A stretch of DNA of 64,000 bases from Kitasatospora viridis (GTDB taxonomy: Bacteria; Actinomycetota; Actinomycetes; Streptomycetales; Streptomycetaceae). Where the stretch lies: the NCBI RefSeq assembly GCF_007829815.1, contig NZ_VIWT01000001.1, forward strand, positions 2,875,501-2,939,500, read 5' to 3'. Positions 55,780-64,000 of the stretch are shown piece after piece. A program made the translations under genes and the position numbers. The first letter of the stretch is position 1. Every line of letters begins with the position of its first letter. The notes beneath the pieces are model-generated. The model searched no databases, was not told the DNA's origin, and was given only the letters and a program-made list of their open reading frames with translations.

Positions 55780-56365
55780 GGAACGGCTTGTCCACAGATT
55801 TCGGCCCGCCCCGCTGTTGAGCGATTCGGGGGGTCTCTAGGTGTAGCGGTAGTAGTAGGGCCTGTGGATACCGTGGATAACCCCGTTTGCGCAGCTCAGC
55901 GCCGGTTTTTTGTCCACATCGCCTGTGGAGGGCGCCGGTGGATAACCAGGGCCCGCTGTGGACGGCGGAGCGTTACCCACAGGGCACGCTGGGTATCCAC
56001 AGGTTTTCCCCAGGGCCTTCCCCAGGTTTTCCCCGGGTTATCCACGACGGGTGGGTCAACATCACGTGACGGCTTTCACACCGGCCGATGAACCTGGTCC
56101 GTCAGTTGTCGAACAGTGGACATCGCTGTGGAGAAGCTGGGGATAACCGGCCCATGCCTGGGGACAGCCGGTGGACAACTTTTCCGGCCCGCTGACAGGC
56201 CCCCAACTGTCCACACCCTGTGGATAACTGTTGTGCACAAGTCCACAGGGGTCTGACCTGCGCCGAAGAGCGTAGCCGCGCGGGCCCTGTGGAGGAATTC
56301 TGGATAACTCCGAGGTCCCCACCCTGTGGACGGCCGAATGGCCAACAGTCCTGTGGAGAACGGCT
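55780..56365. other. oriC: oriC, chromosomal replication origin
   Basis: Non-coding region between dnaA and dnaN packed with DnaA boxes. Exact boxes: 55788-55796, 55910-55918 and 56219-56227. One-mismatch boxes start at 55863, 55872, 55937, 55973, 55993, 56038, 56127, 56170, 56207, 56239, 56299 and 56352. Both orientations occur, with loose clusters at 55863-56046 and 56127-56360. Repeats of AGGTTTTCCCC lie at 56001-56011 and 56024-56034. The flanks 55634-55779 (dnaN promoter/leader) and 56366-56552 show no other feature. The layout matches Streptomyces origins, which hold many TTGTCCACA-type boxes. Confidence 0.96.
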
Positions 56366-56552
56366 CGACGGGCCCGCACTGTTCGAATCGATGCTCAGTT
56401 GTGCGAGGTGGCCCGGAGACTGTCGGAGCGTCAGCGAGGAACCTTCCCCGGCCGGCGCGCTCTACACCCGCACTCCACCGGGTAGCCGAAAAGGGCCGGT
56501 GGCCGACCGAAAACGGTCGTCCACCGGCCCTGGGCGCGGTTCTGCGGGGTCG

Positions 56553-58454
56553 TCAGCTCTTGATGCGGTTGGTGAGCTCGGTGACCTGGTTGTAGAGCGA
56601 GCGGCGCTCGGCCATCAGTGAGCGGATCTTCCGGTCGGCGTGCATCACCGTGGTGTGGTCCCGGCCGCCGAACTGCGCACCGATCTTCGGCAGCGACAGG
56701 TCGGTGAGCTCCCGGCACAGGTACATGGCGATCTGACGGGCCGTCGCCAGCACCCGGCTGCGCGAGGAGCCGCACAGGTCCTCGACCGATAGCCCGAAGT
56801 AGGCCGCCGTCTGCTGCATGATCACCTGGGCGGTGATCTCCGGCCCGGCGTCCTCGTCACCGCCCGGGATCAGGTCCTTCAGGACGATCCCGGCCAGCTC
56901 CAGGTCCACCGGCGAGCGGTTCAGGTTGGCGAACGCGGTGACCCGGATCAGCGCCCCCTCCAGCTCGCGGATGTTGCGGGTGATCCGGGAGGCGATGAAC
57001 TCCAGCACGTCCGCAGGGGCGTTGAGCCGCTCCTGGATCGCCTTCTTGCGCAGGATCGCGATCCGGGTCTCCAGCTCGGGCGGGGTGACGTCGGTGATCA
57101 GCCCCCACTCGAAGCGGTTGCGCAGCCGGTCCTCCAGGGTGGTCAGCAGCCGGGGCGGCCGGTCCGAGGAGAGCACGATCTGCTTGTTCGCGTTGTGCAG
57201 GCTGTTGAAGGTGTGGAAGAACTCCTCCTGGGTCGACTCCTTGCTCGCCAGGAACTGGATGTCGTCCACCAGCAGGATGTCCATGTCGCGGTAGCGCTTG
57301 CGGAACGCGTCCGCCTTGCCGTCCCGGATGGAGTTGATGAACTCGTTGGTGAACTCCTCCGAGCTCACGTACCGCACCCGGGTGCCCGGGAAGAGGCTGC
57401 GCGAGTAGTGGCCGATCGCGTGCAGCAGGTGGGTCTTGCCCAGGCCCGACTCGCCGTAGATGAAGAGCGGGTTGTAGGCCTTGGCCGGGGCCTCGGCGAC
57501 GGCCACCGCGGCGGCGTGCGCGAACCGGTTGCTGGCGCCGATCACGAAGGTGTCGAACAGGTACTTGGGGTTCAGCCGGGCGGCCGGCTCGTCCTTGCGG
57601 ACCGGATCGCCGGAGGGCCCGCCGGGCGGGGCCGGCACCCCGGCCACCGGGGTGCGGTCGGCCACCCGCTCGGGCGGTCCGCCGCCACCGGGGCGGTCGG
57701 CGGGCTCGGGCTGGTCCGGGCCGTGCCGCTCGGAGCCGCCCTGCGGCTCGCCGAGCTGGCGGCCGCCACCGGGCAGCCCGCGCAACGCGTTCGGCGGCAG
57801 GTCGCGGCGCAGCGGCGGCATGCCGCGGCCGGGGACGCGACCGCGCGGCTCCGACTCGGCCGCGTCGTAGGCGCCGCCGAACAGGTCGCCCTGGGCGGGC
57901 CGGCCGGGCGGCGGCCCGGGGCCGCGCTCCGGCTCGGGCTCCCAGTCGCGGTACTGGTACGGCTGCTGCTCCTGGTAACCGCCGGGCTGCTGGTAGCCCT
58001 GGCCCGGATAGCCCTGGTCCTGGTACTGGTAGTCGCCGTAGCCGCCCTGCTGGGGGTACCCGCCGGACGGGCGGCGCTCCTCGTAGGAGGGGTAGTCCTG
58101 GTAGCCGGACGGCTCTCGGTAACCGGGGTCGGGCTCCGGCTCGGCCGGGCGGGGCGGAGCCGGAGCCGCGGGCGCGACCGGCGGCGCGGCGTTGGCGTCC
58201 ACCATCACCGCGATCCGGACCGGGCGGCCGAACAGCCGGCTCAGCTCCTCGGTCAGCTGCGGCAGCAGCCGGCCCTCCAGCACCTGCTTCGCCCACTCGT
58301 TCGGGGCGGCCAGCAGGGCGGTGTCGTGCATCATCCACATCGGCTGGGTGCGCTGCACCCAGACCTTGTCCTTGTCCCCCACCGAGGTGTCGTTGACCAG
58401 CCGCTCGACGACCTCCGCCCAGGCGGGGGCGAGGTCGCTGTTGACATCAGCCAC
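56553..58454 (-). CDS. dnaA: DnaA chromosomal replication initiator
   Basis: 633 residues from GTG 58454 (frame opens upstream to 58514). Domain I ([20 protein letters not shown]) about 1-90; domain II is an unusually long, Pro/Gly/Tyr/Gln-rich linker of about 200 residues, as in other streptomycetes. The AAA+ domain has Walker [16 protein letters not shown] (about 333) and Walker [11 protein letters not shown]. Domain IV has the DnaA signature [15 protein letters not shown]. It binds DnaA boxes in oriC and melts the origin. An exact box upstream suggests autoregulation. Confidence 0.98.
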   Translation of the reverse strand: MADVNSDLAPAWAEVVERLVNDTSVGDKDKVWVQRTQPMWMMHDTALLAAPNEWAKQVLEGRLLPQLTEELSRLFGRPVRIAVMVDANAAPPVAPAAPAPPRPAEPEPDPGYREPSGYQDYPSYEERRPSGGYPQQGGYGDYQYQDQGYPGQGYQQPGGYQEQQPYQYRDWEPEPERGPGPPPGRPAQGDLFGGAYDAAESEPRGRVPGRGMPPLRRDLPPNALRGLPGGGRQLGEPQGGSERHGPDQPEPADRPGGGGPPERVADRTPVAGVPAPPGGPSGDPVRKDEPAARLNPKYLFDTFVIGASNRFAHAAAVAVAEAPAKAYNPLFIYGESGLGKTHLLHAIGHYSRSLFPGTRVRYVSSEEFTNEFINSIRDGKADAFRKRYRDMDILLVDDIQFLASKESTQEEFFHTFNSLHNANKQIVLSSDRPPRLLTTLEDRLRNRFEWGLITDVTPPELETRIAILRKKAIQERLNAPADVLEFIASRITRNIRELEGALIRVTAFANLNRSPVDLELAGIVLKDLIPGGDEDAGPEITAQVIMQQTAAYFGLSVEDLCGSSRSRVLATARQIAMYLCRELTDLSLPKIGAQFGGRDHTTVMHADRKIRSLMAERRSLYNQVTELTNRIKS

Positions 58455-58828
58455 TGGTGCACGCTTTCTCGTTCCCCCGTCGGGGGGATGAACAAAACCA
58501 GACAAGTCCTGCAACGGTAGTCAGCGGACAGAGCTGATTCAAGTTGTTGTCCACAGGCTGTGGGTTAATGGCCACGGGGCAGCCGGTTTGACCCTCGGGT
58601 GCCCCGCCGCGTACCGTAACCAGGTCGAGTTGTCGATGGCCGCTGCCGCATGCCCGCGGGTCACCCCGCTTCCAGATGGCGCGCAGCACGGGCGCCGTGG
58701 ATTGCCCGAGACCCAGCGGACCTGGGGATTCGGGCCGGATTTCCCGGATATGAGGGGAGATCGCGCGGACGCACGGTGACGGCCAACCCGCAACTCGTCA
58801 CCCTACGATTCACCCCAGGAGCCCCCGA
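58455..58828. promoter_or_regulatory. dnaA-rpmH divergent promoter region with a DnaA box
   Basis: About 374 bp between the diverging dnaA and rpmH starts. An exact box TTGTCCACA lies at 58547-58555, with a looser TGTGGGTTA at 58559-58567, suiting DnaA control of its own gene. Promoters for both directions must lie here; I cannot pick a convincing -10/-35 pair by eye. Confidence 0.75.
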
Positions 58829-58966
58829 GTGAGCAAGCGCACCTTCCAGCCGAACAACCGTCGTCGCGCCAAGACCCACGGCTTCCGGCTGCGGATGCGG
58901 ACCCGCGCCGGCCGCGCCATCCTGGCGGCCCGCCGTGGCAAGGGCCGCTCCAGCATCTCCGCCTGA
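58829..58966 (+). CDS. rpmH: 50S ribosomal protein L34
   Basis: 45 residues from GTG 58829 (AGGAG upstream). [20 protein letters not shown] and [18 protein letters not shown] are the invariant L34 sequence; the protein is very basic. It starts the plus-strand series rpmH-rnpA-yidD-yidC-jag-rsmG. rnpA follows 19 nt downstream. Confidence 0.99.
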   Translation: MSKRTFQPNNRRRAKTHGFRLRMRTRAGRAILAARRGKGRSSISA

Positions 58967-58985
58967 TCCGCGTCCAGGGTCTGCA

Positions 58986-59423
58986 GTGCTGCCCTCCGAA
59001 AATCGGCTGCGGCGGCGCCAGGACTTCGCGACCGCGGTGAAACGCGGTCGCCGGGCCGGACGGCCCCTGCTGGTGGTCCACCTGAGATGGGCGGACCAGT
59101 CGGCGGGGCAGGTCGACGAGCACAGCGACTCCCACCCGCACGCCACCGAGGGACTTCCCTCGGTGCGTGCGGGTTTCGTCGTGAGCAAGGCAGTCGGCCC
59201 GGCCGTGGTGCGCAACCTGGTGAAGCGTCGGCTTCGTCACCTGGTCCGGGAACGTCTGGTCGCGCTGCCCGCAGGTAGCCTGATAGTGGTACGGGCGCTG
59301 CCCACGGCGGCGGAGGCCTCGTACTCGGATCTTGCACATGACCTGGATGCCGCACTGAAGCGGTTGCTCCGGACGGATCCGGCCGCAGCGACCGGATCAG
59401 GGCCGACAGGATCAGGGCGATGA
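58986..59423 (+). CDS. rnpA: Ribonuclease P protein component
   Basis: 145 residues from GTG 58986. N-terminal [20 protein letters not shown], the signature [21 protein letters not shown] with the RNR-type motif, and the hydrophobic strand SLIVVRALP. It binds the RNase P RNA and helps cleave 5' leaders of tRNA precursors. A Gly/Ser/Thr tail follows. The stop overlaps the yidD start in ATGA. Confidence 0.96.
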   Translation: MLPSENRLRRRQDFATAVKRGRRAGRPLLVVHLRWADQSAGQVDEHSDSHPHATEGLPSVRAGFVVSKAVGPAVVRNLVKRRLRHLVRERLVALPAGSLIVVRALPTAAEASYSDLAHDLDAALKRLLRTDPAAATGSGPTGSGR

Positions 59424-59740
59424 AGTACCTGCTGATGGGGCTGATCAGGCTCTACCAGTGGACGATCAGTCCGCTGCTCGGACCGGTCTGCCGCTACTAC
59501 CCCTCGTGCTCGCACTACGGGTACGAGGCGGTGCGGGTGCACGGCGCCGTGAAGGGCTCCGTGCTGACCGCTTGGCGCATCCTGCGCTGCAACCCATGGT
59601 CCCCGGGTGGAGTGGACCACGTACCGCCGCGCAAGCGTCCCGTCTGGCACCAGCGCCTGCGTGCGCTGGTGCAGTCCAGGACCACCGGTAGCGCCGCGCT
59701 CCCGGAGCCGACGACCAAGCCCAATGCTCAAGGAGTCTGA
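59420..59740 (+). CDS. yidD: YidD membrane protein insertion efficiency factor
   Basis: 106 residues. An amphipathic N-terminal helix ([20 protein letters not shown]), then the motif [20 protein letters not shown] and [18 protein letters not shown] with the conserved Cys residues. It is membrane-associated and assists YidC. It is coupled to rnpA (4-bp overlap) and lies 3 nt before yidC. Confidence 0.95.
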   Translation: MKYLLMGLIRLYQWTISPLLGPVCRYYPSCSHYGYEAVRVHGAVKGSVLTAWRILRCNPWSPGGVDHVPPRKRPVWHQRLRALVQSRTTGSAALPEPTTKPNAQGV

Positions 59741-59743
59741 CCG

Positions 59744-60937
59744 GTGACCTGGTCCTTCCTGAACCCCCTCTACACAGCGGTGTCCTGGATCATCGTCCAG
59801 TTCCACTCGCTGTACAGCCACGTCTTCGACCCGAACGGTGGGTGGGCCTGGGGCCTGTCCATCGCCTCGATGGTGGTCGTGATCCGGATCTGCCTGATCC
59901 CGCTCTTCGTGAAGCAGATCAAGTCGACCCGGGCCATGCAGGCCATCCAGCCGAAGATGAAGGCCATCCAGGAGCGCTACAAGAACGACAAGCAGCGCCA
60001 GTCCGAAGAGATGATGAAGCTCTACAAGGAGGCGGGCACCAACCCCTTCTCGAGCTGTCTCCCGATCCTGGTGCAGATGCCGTTCTTCACCGCCCTGTAC
60101 GGGGTGCTGAGCTCGGTCGCGCACAACAAGGAGATCGGCGTCATCAACGGCTCGCTGCTGGCGAGCGCGGGACAGGCGCACATCTTCGGTGCTCCGCTGT
60201 CGGCCACCTTCGTCCACACCGGTGCGCTGAACGTCAAGATCGTCACCGCGGTGATGATCGTGATGATGTCGCTGTCGCAGTTCATCACCCAGCGCCAGCT
60301 GATGACCAAGAACGTGGACCTCTCGGTCAAGACGCCGTTCATGCAGCAGCAGAAGATGCTGATGTACGTCTTCCCGGTGATGTTCGCCGTGATGGGCATC
60401 AACTTCCCGGTCGGTGTGCTGGTCTACTGGCTCACCACCAACGTCTGGTCGATGGGCCAGCAGCTGATCGTCATCCGCAACAACCCGACGCCGGGCTCCA
60501 AGGCCTGGGACGAGCGGCAGGCCCGGCTGAAGGCGGCCGGCCGGCTGAACCCGGACGGCACGGAGATCAAGACCGGCGGCGGCCCGTTCGGCTTCCTCCG
60601 CGGTGGCAAGGCCCCGGCGGCCCAGCAGCAGGCGGCCGCGCTGGTCGAGGAGTCGGTGCAGGTGCGCCGGCAGCAGCCGCGCAAGCAGACCAAGTCGCAG
60701 CGCCAGGCGCACACCGGGCTGGCCAAGGCTCCGCAGACCACGCCGGACGACTCGGGCGAGGCCGCCGCGGTGGCCGAGGCGGAGACCTCGAAGGCCGAGC
60801 CGCAGGACGCGGTGCCCACCGGTCAGGGTGCGGGTCGCAGCTCCGGCGGGAGCGCCAAGCGCCCGGCGGCCAAGCCGGGCGGCGCTGCCAAGCGCGGTCC
60901 GCAGCAGGGCGGCCAGCGGCCGAAGAAGAAGTCCTAG
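59744..60937 (+). CDS. yidC: YidC/Oxa1 membrane protein insertase
   Basis: 397 residues from GTG 59744. Five membrane helices; the family core [20 protein letters not shown] with the conserved substrate-groove Arg, [23 protein letters not shown]-like [20 protein letters not shown] and FFTALYGVL. The C-terminal cytosolic tail is long and basic (Lys/Arg/Gln), which is usual in Gram-positives lacking a large periplasmic loop and may bind ribosomes. It inserts proteins into the cytoplasmic membrane, alone or with SecYEG. Confidence 0.97.
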   Translation: MTWSFLNPLYTAVSWIIVQFHSLYSHVFDPNGGWAWGLSIASMVVVIRICLIPLFVKQIKSTRAMQAIQPKMKAIQERYKNDKQRQSEEMMKLYKEAGTNPFSSCLPILVQMPFFTALYGVLSSVAHNKEIGVINGSLLASAGQAHIFGAPLSATFVHTGALNVKIVTAVMIVMMSLSQFITQRQLMTKNVDLSVKTPFMQQQKMLMYVFPVMFAVMGINFPVGVLVYWLTTNVWSMGQQLIVIRNNPTPGSKAWDERQARLKAAGRLNPDGTEIKTGGGPFGFLRGGKAPAAQQQAAALVEESVQVRRQQPRKQTKSQRQAHTGLAKAPQTTPDDSGEAAAVAEAETSKAEPQDAVPTGQGAGRSSGGSAKRPAAKPGGAAKRGPQQGGQRPKKKS

Positions 60938-61023
60938 CGCCGCGCCGGTTGGCTCGGAGCCTGTCCGATCGTCGTTCGCAGCCCGTTCGCCGGGCCCGTA
61001 TCACCCAAGAAGGAGTCCCTCCC

Positions 61024-61557
61024 GTGACGGAAGGCACCACCTCCGCCGCCGAGTCCGAGGCGGCCGCGGCGGCCGACTCGGAGACCCTGGAAGCCCGCCT
61101 GGAGCAGGAGGGCGAGATCGCGGCCGACTACCTGGAAGGCCTGCTGGACATCGCCGACCTGGACGGCGACATCGACATGGACGTCGAGGGCGACCGGGCG
61201 CTGGTCTCCATCGTCGGTGACGGCAACGACCGCAGCCTGCACCGGCTGGTGGGCCAGGACGGCGAGGTGCTGGAGGCGCTGCAGGAGCTGACCCGGCTCG
61301 CGGTGCACCGGGAGACCGGTGAGCGCAGCCGGCTGATGCTGGACATCGCGGGCTTCCGGGCGCGCAAGCGGGCCGAGCTGGCCGAGCTGGGCGCCAAGGC
61401 GGCCGAGGAGGCCAAGCGGACCGGCGAGTCGGTGAAGCTGCGGCCGATGACGCCGTTCGAGCGCAAGGTGGTGCACGACGCGGTCGCGGCGGCCGGCCTG
61501 CGCAGCGAGTCGGAGGGCGAGGAGCCGCAGCGCTGCGTCGTCGTCCTGGCGAGCTGA
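61024..61557 (+). CDS. jag: Jag (SpoIIIJ-associated) RNA-binding protein
   Basis: 177 residues from GTG 61024 (AAGGAG upstream). An acidic N-terminal region, a KH domain ([40 protein letters not shown]) and a C-terminal R3H domain with [20 protein letters not shown]. It usually lies downstream of yidC and controls cell-wall or division processes in Gram-positives. The N-terminal Jag_N domain found in firmicutes is absent. Confidence 0.94.
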   Translation: MTEGTTSAAESEAAAAADSETLEARLEQEGEIAADYLEGLLDIADLDGDIDMDVEGDRALVSIVGDGNDRSLHRLVGQDGEVLEALQELTRLAVHRETGERSRLMLDIAGFRARKRAELAELGAKAAEEAKRTGESVKLRPMTPFERKVVHDAVAAAGLRSESEGEEPQRCVVVLAS

Positions 61558-61605
61558 TCGGCGGACCGGGACCGGGCGGTCGTGGAAGCGACCGCCGAGG
61601 ACACT

Positions 61606-61644
61606 GAGGACCTCGCTCGCACGGCCGGTGCGGGCGGGGTCCTC
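61606..61644 (+). terminator. Hairpin after jag
   Basis: Seventeen-nt arms (61606-61622, 61628-61644) fully paired if two G-U pairs are allowed, about 50 nt after the jag stop. Confidence 0.65.
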
Positions 61645-61691
61645 ATTCGTACTGTGCCGGCGGGGGCGGGGCATCGGACAATGGCTGGGAA

Positions 61692-61707
61692 TGTTTCACG
61701 TGAAACC
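61692..61707. promoter_or_regulatory. parS: parS site 1 (ParB-binding)
   Basis: TGTTTCACGTGAAACC contains the full 14-bp core GTTTCACGTGAAAC. It lies 19 bp before the rsmG start, in the presumed leader. Confidence 0.95.
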
Positions 61708-61726
61708 TCTGAGCGGAGAGACTGAG

Positions 61727-62497
61727 ATGGCGACGGAGAGTGCGGCTCCCGAGGAAGGTGCCCAGGCCCTGCCCGAGGCGCCCTCGGTGGCCCGGGAGAT
61801 CTTCGGGGAGAACTTCCCGGCCGCGCAGCGGTACGCGGAGCTGCTGGCCTCCGCCGGGGTGCAGCGCGGCCTGATCGGTCCCCGGGAGGTGCCCCGGCTC
61901 TGGGACCGGCACGTGCTCAACTGCGCGGTGCTGGCGGAGCTGCTGCCCGAGAACGCCTCGCTCTGCGACGTGGGTTCGGGAGCCGGCCTGCCCGGCATTC
62001 CGGTGGCGCTGGCCCGGCCCGACCTCTCGGTCACGCTGCTGGAGCCGCTGCTGCGCCGCACCAACTTCCTGGAGGAGGTGGTGCGGGAGCTCGGCCTGAA
62101 GAACGTGACGGTGGTGCGCGGTCGGGCCGAGGAGATGGTCGGCGAGATCGCGGTGGAGTTCGTCACCGCGCGGGCGGTGGCTCCGCTGGAGCGGCTGGCC
62201 GGCTGGGGGATGCCGCTGCTGCGTCCGTACGGCCAGATGCTGGCGCTCAAGGGCGACACCGCGGAGCAGGAGCTGGCCGAATCCCGGTCGGCGCTGGCCA
62301 AGTTGGGTGCGGTGGAGTTCGCGGTGCTGCCGGTCGGCGAGGCCGCGCTGGGTGCCGCGACCCGGGTCGTCCAGGTGAAGGCTGGGGAGAGCCCCGGTGG
62401 AGTGAAGGGGGCGAACCGGCGAGCCCGGGCCGCCCGGGCCGGGCGCTCCACGGGCCGCGCGGGGGACCCGCGCGGCGGTGGTCGCCGCCGGCGCTGA
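61727..62497 (+). CDS. rsmG: 16S rRNA (guanine527-N7)-methyltransferase RsmG
   Basis: 256 residues from ATG 61727, preferred over ATG 61691 because GGAGAG lies about 8 nt upstream and the parS site would otherwise be coding. [40 protein letters not shown] (SAM site) and [20 protein letters not shown] are conserved; the tail is Gly/Arg-rich. It methylates G527 of 16S rRNA. Loss of RsmG gives low-level streptomycin resistance and raised antibiotic production in streptomycetes. Confidence 0.95.
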   Translation: MATESAAPEEGAQALPEAPSVAREIFGENFPAAQRYAELLASAGVQRGLIGPREVPRLWDRHVLNCAVLAELLPENASLCDVGSGAGLPGIPVALARPDLSVTLLEPLLRRTNFLEEVVRELGLKNVTVVRGRAEEMVGEIAVEFVTARAVAPLERLAGWGMPLLRPYGQMLALKGDTAEQELAESRSALAKLGAVEFAVLPVGEAALGAATRVVQVKAGESPGGVKGANRRARAARAGRSTGRAGDPRGGGRRRR

Positions 62498-62512
62498 CCG
62501 CGTTCCGCGGGA

Positions 62513-62545
62513 AGCCCCTGGTCGCACTGGGTGCGGCCAGGGGCT
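62513..62545 (+). terminator. Terminator after rsmG
   Basis: Arms 62513-62526 and 62532-62545, 14 bp with one G-U pair, followed by CTTTG. Confidence 0.75.
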
Positions 62546-62598
62546 CTTTGCTGCCTTCGGAGTGTCGCGCCGTCAGATTTCCGACATAGCGGGCATGG

Positions 62599-62614
62599 TG
62601 TTTCACGTGAAACG
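62599..62614. promoter_or_regulatory. parS: parS site 2
   Basis: TGTTTCACGTGAAACG, exact 14-bp core, 83 bp upstream of the chosen parA start. Confidence 0.95.
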
Positions 62615-62671
62615 TCGCTCTCTGCTCTCGGGCATCCTCGGTCGGGGCCGGGCGGCGACTGTTGCCGCTCC

Positions 62672-62687
62672 GGTTTCACGTGAAACA
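62672..62687. promoter_or_regulatory. parS: parS site 3
   Basis: GGTTTCACGTGAAACA, exact 14-bp core, 9 bp before the chosen parA start. In the parA frame it would read VSRET if translation began further upstream. Confidence 0.95.
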
Positions 62688-62696
62688 CTGGCTCCC

Positions 62697-63704
62697 ATGC
62701 AGGAGTCGGACACCATCGACCAGATCGATGACACCCCCATCGCGCGCGCGGCGCAGGCCGCGGTCCAGGCGCTGGGGCGGGCGGGCGAGGGCCTGCCGAG
62801 GCCGCCGGCGACCCGGGTGATCGTGGTGGCCAACCAGAAGGGCGGGGTGGGGAAGACCACCAGCACCGTCAACATGGCCGCCTCGCTGGCGATGCACGGA
62901 CTGCGCGTCCTGGTGATCGACCTGGACCCGCAGGGCAACGCCTCCACCGCGCTGGGGATCGACCACCACGCCGAGGTGCCGTCGATCTACGACGTGCTGG
63001 TGGAGGGCAAGCCGCTGGCGGACGTGGTGCAGCCGGTCGTGGAGGTGGAGGGCCTGTTCTGCGTGCCGGCCACCATCGACCTGGCCGGTGCGGAGATCGA
63101 GCTGGTCTCGCTGGTGGCCCGGGAGAGCCGGCTGCAGCGGGCGATCGCGGCGTACGAGCAGCCGCTGGACTACATCCTGATCGACTGTCCGCCCTCGCTG
63201 GGTCTGCTGACGGTCAACGCCCTGGTGGCCGGTCAGGAAGTGATGATCCCGATCCAGTGCGAGTACTACGCGCTGGAGGGGCTGGGGCAGCTGCTGCGCA
63301 ACGTGGAACTGGTGCGGGCGCACCTCAACCCGGCGCTGCACGTCTCGACCATCCTGCTCACCATGTACGACGCCCGGACCAGGCTGGCCGCCCAGGTGGC
63401 GGAGGAGGTGCGCAACCACTTCTCCACCGAGGTGCTGCGGACCGCGATCCCGCGCTCGGTGCGGATCTCCGAAGCCCCGAGCTACGGGCAGACGGTACTG
63501 ACCTACGACCCCGGATCCACCGGTGCGCTCTCCTACCTGGAGGCGGCCCGGGAGCTGGCGCTGCGGGCGGTCGGGCTGGACACCGCACCGCCGACCGCGG
63601 TGGAGCAGGCGGCGGCCGAGGCGCTGGGCGCCGTGGGGCGGCACACGATCGGCGCCCAGGCGGGGCCGTTGGCAGAGCAGAGCACGATGGAGGGCAATCG
63701 GTGA
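62697..63704 (+). CDS. parA: ParA chromosome-partitioning ATPase
   Basis: 335 residues from ATG 62697. Deviant Walker A VVANQKGGVGKTTSTVNMAA, VLVIDLDPQGNASTALGI, IDCPPSLGLLTVNALVAGQE and TIPRSVRISEAPSYGQTV-like AIPRSVRISEAPSYGQTVLT. It binds DNA as an ATP dimer and moves ParB-parS complexes, mainly during sporulation septation. An upstream ATG at 62595 is in frame; no start has a good ribosome binding site. It is coupled to parB (GTGA overlap). Confidence 0.96.
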   Translation: MQESDTIDQIDDTPIARAAQAAVQALGRAGEGLPRPPATRVIVVANQKGGVGKTTSTVNMAASLAMHGLRVLVIDLDPQGNASTALGIDHHAEVPSIYDVLVEGKPLADVVQPVVEVEGLFCVPATIDLAGAEIELVSLVARESRLQRAIAAYEQPLDYILIDCPPSLGLLTVNALVAGQEVMIPIQCEYYALEGLGQLLRNVELVRAHLNPALHVSTILLTMYDARTRLAAQVAEEVRNHFSTEVLRTAIPRSVRISEAPSYGQTVLTYDPGSTGALSYLEAARELALRAVGLDTAPPTAVEQAAAEALGAVGRHTIGAQAGPLAEQSTMEGNR

Positions 63705-64000
63705 GTGGTCGCAGGGGTCTGGGCAAGGGGCTCGGGGCGCTGATCCCGCCGGCCGCCGGATCGGCGGGACGGGCGGGTGCGGTCGCGCCGGCTCCGGCGC
63801 GGCCGGCCGGCGGAGCGGTGGGACTGGCCGCCGTCGGCACCGTCTCCCCCAGCGCGGTGCCGCTGCTGCCCCCGCCCGGCCGTGGCACGGTGGCGGAGAA
63901 GGCGGTGGAGCAGGCGGCGGCGGAGCTCGCTCCGGTGGCCGGGGCGCGGTTCGCCGAGCTTCCGCTGGACTCGATCACGCCGAACCCGCGGCAGCCGCGT
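63701..64000 (+). CDS. parB: ParB centromere-binding protein, N-terminal part
   Basis: Starts with GTG 63701 inside the parA stop and runs off the right edge (about 100 residues seen). RRGLGKGLGALIPP is the standard N-terminus, followed by a long Ala/Pro linker and the start of the ParB/Srx domain (ELPLDSITPNPRQPR). The CTP-binding GERRxxA and HTH parts lie outside. It loads on the three parS sites nearby and spreads as a CTP-dependent clamp. Confidence 0.96.
   Translation, partial: MSGRRGLGKGLGALIPPAAGSAGRAGAVAPAPARPAGGAVGLAAVGTVSPSAVPLLPPPGRGTVAEKAVEQAAAELAPVAGARFAELPLDSITPNPRQPR

Noticed and set aside
58514..58515. dnaA start at the upstream ATG/GTG at 58514
   Set aside because: The extra 20 residues (rich in Pro/Gly/Arg) have no match to DnaA domain I, and the GTG at 58454 gives the usual [15 protein letters not shown] start.
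61691..61726. rsmG start at ATG 61691
   Set aside because: It would place the parS site within the coding region and adds 12 residues not typical of RsmG; ATG 61727 has a better ribosome binding site.

Overview
The window is high-G+C actinobacterial DNA from the origin-proximal core of a linear Streptomycetaceae chromosome (Streptomyces or Kitasatospora; the sequence does not settle which). The evidence is the gene order rpmH-dnaA-oriC-dnaN-gnd-recF-gyrB-gyrA, the TTGTCCACA-type DnaA boxes, three GTTTCACGTGAAAC parS sites, a chaplin gene, two class E sortases, crgA, and rare TTA codons in two neighbouring genes.

Left part (1-27270), less conserved. It holds a partial glycosyltransferase, an FAD monooxygenase, a secreted S53 (sedolisin-type) protease, an HTH regulator with an elaborate leader, an HPP membrane protein and two RNA methyltransferase-like genes. 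A minus-strand cluster follows: J-domain/rhodanese protein, DUF5819, HTTM (gamma-carboxylase-like) and FUSC. Then come a SpoIIE-type multidomain phosphatase, a rhomboid-like protein, a DUF2156/MprF-like enzyme, a NarL-type two-component pair, a short chaplin, a degenerate tyrosine-recombinase-like gene divergent from an MFS exporter (both with early TTA codons), a hydrolase, a Roadblock protein, a MOSC protein and a potassium channel.

Middle part (27300-45700), the conserved growth and division block. Two tandemly duplicated tRNA-Leu genes precede fhaA-fhaB-pstP-pbpA-pknB, the Ser/Thr-phosphorylation and peptidoglycan cluster. The rodA/ftsW gene usually found between pstP and pbpA is absent, and a strong hairpin lies there instead. 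Two class E sortases, pabA/trpG, a 57-residue membrane protein, a DUF881 protein, crgA, a rhomboid protease, a cyclophilin and a DUF5324 protein follow. Then come tRNA-Ala, the DLW-39 peptide, a PP2C-like protein, two tRNA-Ile genes and a cyclopropane-synthase-like methyltransferase. A compact cluster of four exact DnaA boxes lies between crgA and the rhomboid gene, about 16 kb from oriC.

Right part (45900-64000), the replication and segregation core. On the minus strand are DUF3566, gyrA, gyrB, a DUF721/DciA-like gene, recF, gnd, dnaN, oriC and dnaA. On the plus strand are rpmH, rnpA, yidD, yidC, jag, rsmG, parA and the start of parB. The two halves diverge from the dnaA-rpmH intergenic region and run away from the origin. 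The window covers initiation (DnaA/oriC/DnaN), supercoiling (gyrase), origin segregation (ParAB-parS), membrane protein insertion (YidC/YidD) and tRNA processing (RnpA).

Most plus/minus gene junctions carry a GC-rich inverted repeat of 9-23 bp that probably terminates transcription in both directions. Function calls rest on motifs and gene order read by eye; no database search was run.
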